Part shown: one piece after another, positions 8,118 to 11,075 of the stretch | How positions within the stretch are numbered: the first letter of the stretch is position 1 | Layout of the letters: every line of letters begins with the position of its first letter | Source: Bordetella sp. | Lineage (GTDB): Bacteria > Pseudomonadota > Gammaproteobacteria > Burkholderiales > Burkholderiaceae_B | Assembly (NCBI GenBank): GCA_027450125.1 | Contig: DAIDKG010000005.1 | Location: forward strand, 1 to 11,075 | Reading direction: 5' to 3' | DNA length: 11,075 nt | Program-made: the position numbers and the translations under genes | Notes under the pieces: generated by a model | Databases searched by the model: none | What the model was told of the DNA's origin: nothing | Seen by the model: the letters and a program-made list of their open reading frames with translations, nothing else

Positions 8118-9134
8118 ATGCTTGCCGTCCTAGCCCGCCAGGTGCTCGCGCGCGTACTCATCGCAATACCGATGATCTTCGCGCTGTCGATCGTGGTCTT
8201 CGTGGTGCTGCGGATGCTGCCGGCCGATCCGCTGGCCATGATGCTGCCGCCCACGGCCACGCCGGCCGAAGTCGCCGCGCTGCGCTCGGCCCTGGGACTG
8301 GACCGGTCCCTGCCGGTACAGTACGGCATCTGGCTGGTCCACGCCGTGCACGGCGACCTGGGACGCTCCATCACCTCGGGCGAGACGGTGACACACCTGA
8401 TCGCCACCAACCTGCCGGCCACGATCGAGCTGTCGGTCGTGGCCCTGGCGTTCTAGCTGGTCATCAGCATTCCCGGAGGCCTGCTGCTCTACGCGCTGCA
8501 CAGGCGGCGCGGCGAGCTGCTGGCCGACGGTTTCGTGGTGCTGCTGATCTCGGTGCCCTCCTTTCTGTGGGGCATTTTCCTGATGCTGCTGCTGGGCGTC
8601 ATGTGGCCGGTGCTGCCCTTCTCGGACCGCTTCGGCGCCGACATCGCGCCGCCCAGGGTAACGGGCTTCGCCTTGATCGACTTCCTGCTGCGGGGCGATC
8701 TGCACGCCTGGGGCAACGCCTTCGAGCACCTGGTGCTGCCGGCGCTGTCGCTGGCGCTGGGCTTTGCCCCGCTCATCATCCGCGTGCTGCGCGCCAGCCT
8801 GCTCGAGGCGTCCGGCGAGCAGTACGCCATGGTGGCGCGGCTGCGCGGGCAGTCCGATACGCGCATCGTGCTGCGGCACATGCTCAAGAACGCGGCGCTG
8901 CCCACGCTCACGCTCATCGGCGTGCAGTTCGGCTTCCTATTTGGCGGCACGCTGCTCATCGAGATGATCTTTTCCTTTCCCGGCCTGGGCAACCTGATGG
9001 TGCAGGCCGTGCGCAACCACGACCTGCCGCTGATCCAGGGCATCGCCCTGGTGTTCTGCGTCATCATCCTGGTCATCAATACCTGCGTCGACTGCCTGTA
9101 CGCGGTGGTCAATCCGCGCCTGAGGGACGCCTGA
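8118..9134 (+). pseudogene. DppB-like ABC importer permease interrupted by an in-frame TAG
   Basis: Coding sequence for an inner-membrane permease of the DppB/OppB family, 338 codons when read through one internal stop. Codons 1-112 give the first membrane helix (about residues 13-32), the conserved LPADPLAMMLPPTATPAEVAAL-like region and LGRSITSGETV. Codon 113 is TAG (8454-8456), inside what should be the second helix (SVVALAF-stop-LVISIPGG). The same frame then continues for 225 clean codons with the remaining helices, the cytoplasmic EAA-type loop (YAMVARLRGQSDTRIVLRHML), and the family's ending FSFPGLGNLMVQAV... VNPRLRDA. As written the product is a 112-residue fragment that cannot form a channel. 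The start is 3 bp after the binding-protein stop; the terminal TGA overlaps the next ATG by one base. A recent nonsense mutation, a sequencing error or recoding would all look the same here. Confidence 0.85.
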
Positions 9135-10024
9135 TGTCTACCCTGGCAATGCAAGCAAACGGCCGCTGGCGCCAGACTGTGCGCGCGCTGCTGCGATCGC
9201 CCAAGACCCTGGCCGGCGGCGCCATCGTGCTGGCGCTGGTGCTGGTAGCGATCTTCGCCCCCTGGATCGCACCCAACAATCCGCTGTCGCAGGACCTGCT
9301 TTCGCCTCTGCTGCCGCCGGCCTGGATGGCCGATGGCATGGCAAAGTACCCGCTGGGAACCGACAGCCTGGGCCGCTGCGTCCTGTCGCGCCTGATCTAC
9401 GGTTCGCGCGTGGCGCTATGGGTGGGCCTGTGCTCGGCCGTGGGCACCATGCTGCTCGGTTGCGCGCTGGCCTTGCTGGCCTCGTATTTCGGCGGCAAGG
9501 TCGACCGCGCCATCGGCTATCTGGTCGACCTGTGGATGTCGTTCCCCCCGGTGGTGCTGTCCTTGATCCTCATGGTGGGCCTGGGTCCCGGCGTGGGCAA
9601 CGTGATCCTGTCGGTGATCGTGGTCGACTGGACGCGCTTTTGCCGCGTAGTGCGCGCCGAGGCGCTGGTGATCCGGCGCCGCGACTACGTGATTGCGGCC
9701 CGGCTGATGGGCTTCTCGCACCTTCGCATCATGCTGCGCGAGATGCTGCCCGGTCTGGTGCCGCTCATCATCACGCTCTTCAGCCTGGAGATGGGCGTGG
9801 CCATCGTGGTCGAGGCCATTCTCAGCTTCGTCGGCCTGTCGGTACCGGCCAACACCGTGGCCTGGGGCGTGATGATCGCCGACGCGCGCGGCGTCATGCA
9901 GGAAGACATCTGGAACCTGATCCCGCCGGTGCTGGGCATCGTGGTCACAGTGCTGGGCTTCAACCTGCTGTCCGACGGCCTGCGCCAGGCCTTGGACCCG
10001 CGCGCCAACAGCTCCCGGGTGTAA
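9134..10024 (+). CDS. DppC-like ABC importer permease
   Basis: A 296-residue inner-membrane permease of the DppC/OppC family, partner of the DppB-like protein. Residues about 28-46 are the first helix after a cytoplasmic N-terminus of the OppC_N type. YPLGTDSLGR (72-81) is the family hallmark; the next residue is Cys82 where Asp is usual. About five further helices lie between 93 and 280. The cytoplasmic coupling loop is at 184-206 (DYVIAARLMGFSHLRIM, then LREMLP), which docks on the ATPase. The ending GFNLLSDGLRQALDPR is typical. The ATG overlaps the preceding TGA by one base, indicating translational coupling, with GAGGGA (9122-9127) as ribosome site. The frame is open far upstream, but the start is fixed by this overlap and by family length. 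If the preceding gene is not fully translated, coupling and expression here may suffer. Confidence 0.93.
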   Translation: MSTLAMQANGRWRQTVRALLRSPKTLAGGAIVLALVLVAIFAPWIAPNNPLSQDLLSPLLPPAWMADGMAKYPLGTDSLGRCVLSRLIYGSRVALWVGLCSAVGTMLLGCALALLASYFGGKVDRAIGYLVDLWMSFPPVVLSLILMVGLGPGVGNVILSVIVVDWTRFCRVVRAEALVIRRRDYVIAARLMGFSHLRIMLREMLPGLVPLIITLFSLEMGVAIVVEAILSFVGLSVPANTVAWGVMIADARGVMQEDIWNLIPPVLGIVVTVLGFNLLSDGLRQALDPRANSSRV

Positions 10025-10027
10025 ACC

Positions 10028-11075
10028 ATGGCTGCCGTCGAATTTCATGAACTGACCCTGTCGCTCGACGTGGCGGGCAAGCGCGCCGACGTGCTGCGCG
10101 ACATAGCGCTGAGCGTCGAGCCGGGCGCCATGCTGGGCCTGGTGGGCGAATCGGGCGCGGGCAAGAGCATGATCGGGCGCGTGATCGCCGGCGAGATCCC
10201 GCCCGGCTTCGCCGTCACCCAAGGCGCCGTGCGTTTCGAAGACCTGGACCTGCTGGCCCTGCCGCGCAAGCGGCATCGCGCCCTGCTGGGCCGCCGCATC
10301 GCCTTCATTCCGCAAGAACCGCTGTCGGGCCTGAACCCGGTGCTCACCGTGCGCCAGCAGCTGTTCGAGCACCTGGCGCACGTGGGCGCGCCCAAGGCGC
10401 AGTGGCGCAAGATGGCGCTGGACCGCCTGGCCGAGGTGGGCCTGCCCAACGGCGAAGCCATCCTGGCGCGCTACCCGCATCAATTATCGGGCGGGCAGTG
10501 CCAGCGCATTCTCATCGCCATGGCCTTCTGCGGCGAACCCGCACTGATCGTGGCCGACGAGCCCACCACCGCGCTGGACGTGATGACGCAGGCGCAGATC
10601 ATGCGGGTGCTGCGCGAACAGCAGCGGCGCCACGGTACGGCCGTCGTCCTGATCACGCACGACCTGCGCCTGGCCGCGCACGTGTGCGACAACGTGGCCG
10701 TGCTGTACGCCGGCGAAGTCGTCGAATACGGCTCGGCCGCACAGGTGCTGGACGCGCCGGTTCATCCCTACACGCTCAGCCTGAAGAACGCGGCGCCGGC
10801 GCTGCAGGGCGAACGCGTGGCCCTGCCGTCGCTACCGGACTTCATGCCGGCCGTGGGCGACTTCCCCGGCATCCAGGGCTGCCGCTACTACTCGCGCTGC
10901 ACGGTGCGCAAGCCCGAATGCGAGCACCGGCCGCCGGCCCTTCTGCCGCGCGACCAAGGCCGCCGGGCCCGCTGCCTTGAAATCATCCCCGCGCCCGACA
11001 GCGGGGCGGCCCAGGCTGCGCCCGCCCTGCCGGCCGGAGATCCCCAGGCCAGGCCGCTGATCGAATTGCGCAACG
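10028..11075 (+). CDS. ABC importer ATPase (DppD-like), 3'-truncated, probably a fused double ATPase
   Basis: ATP-binding subunit powering the importer; 349 codons are visible and the frame is open at the right edge. Motifs: Walker A GESGAGKS (40-47), Q-loop Gln96 in FIPQEP, signature LSGGQCQR (153-160; the Cys is unusual), Walker B ending VADEP with Glu178, D-loop TALD, and H-loop His211. The C-terminal oligopeptide-transporter extension begins near HPYTLSLKNAAP and carries Cys285, Cys291, Cys298 and Cys316 in the spacing of DppD-type proteins, where they are reported to hold an iron-sulfur cluster. A single DppD subunit would end near 325-330. Here a Pro/Ala linker leads into PLIELRN, the usual start of a second ATPase domain, so a DppD-DppF fusion is likely. 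It starts 3 bp after the permease stop, with a poor ribosome site. Confidence 0.92.
   Translation, partial: MAAVEFHELTLSLDVAGKRADVLRDIALSVEPGAMLGLVGESGAGKSMIGRVIAGEIPPGFAVTQGAVRFEDLDLLALPRKRHRALLGRRIAFIPQEPLSGLNPVLTVRQQLFEHLAHVGAPKAQWRKMALDRLAEVGLPNGEAILARYPHQLSGGQCQRILIAMAFCGEPALIVADEPTTALDVMTQAQIMRVLREQQRRHGTAVVLITHDLRLAAHVCDNVAVLYAGEVVEYGSAAQVLDAPVHPYTLSLKNAAPALQGERVALPSLPDFMPAVGDFPGIQGCRYYSRCTVRKPECEHRPPALLPRDQGRRARCLEIIPAPDSGAAQAAPALPAGDPQARPLIELRN

Noticed and set aside
8003..9133. Long in-frame extension upstream of the DppC-like permease
   Set aside because: It runs across the binding protein and first permease in another frame. The true start at 9134 matches family length and overlaps the previous stop.
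8535..9134. Second half of the split permease as a separate gene starting at a GTG
   Set aside because: There is no ribosome site at that GTG, and the sequence begins in the middle of a permease helix. A broken single gene explains it better.
10402..10980. 192-codon plus-strand frame inside the ATPase gene
   Set aside because: A different frame carries all ATPase motifs in order; this one is Arg/Ala/Gly-rich with no motif.

Overview
The window is high-GC proteobacterial chromosome. Gene content (Ada, monomeric NADP-isocitrate dehydrogenase, a CrgA-type LysR regulator, an FCD-type GntR regulator, a Dpp-type ABC operon) fits the Betaproteobacteria, most likely Alcaligenaceae close to Bordetella or Achromobacter. 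That assignment is inference from gene content and composition, not from a database search.

Positions 1-3300 hold small housekeeping and accessory genes. The 3' part of ada (DNA alkylation repair) runs off the left edge and overlaps the end of a convergent LysR-type regulator by 20 bp. The regulator is divergent from a two-gene unit made of a zinc-free medium-chain NAD(P)H oxidoreductase and a 62-residue 4-oxalocrotonate-tautomerase-family protein. A short inverted repeat at the regulator's start is a candidate operator. A convergent DUF1330 gene abuts the tautomerase stop to stop.

Positions 3230-5512 hold a strong, apparently bidirectional terminator and icd on the minus strand. Upstream of icd on the same strand is a GntR/FCD regulator gene (5645-6337). 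Its predicted metal pocket looks mostly lost.

Positions 6338-11075 hold a very AT-rich divergent regulatory region (90 bp at about 83% AT, by count) and then a plus-strand peptide/nickel-type ABC importer operon: periplasmic binding protein, DppB-like permease, DppC-like permease, and an ATPase gene that leaves the window while apparently entering a second ATPase domain. The genes are tightly packed (3 bp gap, 1 bp overlap, 3 bp gap). The DppB-like permease is interrupted by one in-frame TAG at codon 113. The rest of its frame is intact, so as written the importer lacks a complete first permease.

I see no CRISPR array, RNA gene, insertion sequence or prophage, and no clearly new multi-gene system. 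The observations most worth checking are the single-codon interruption of the permease, the likely fused double ATPase, the terminator placed directly upstream of the DUF1330 gene, and the AT-rich promoter region.
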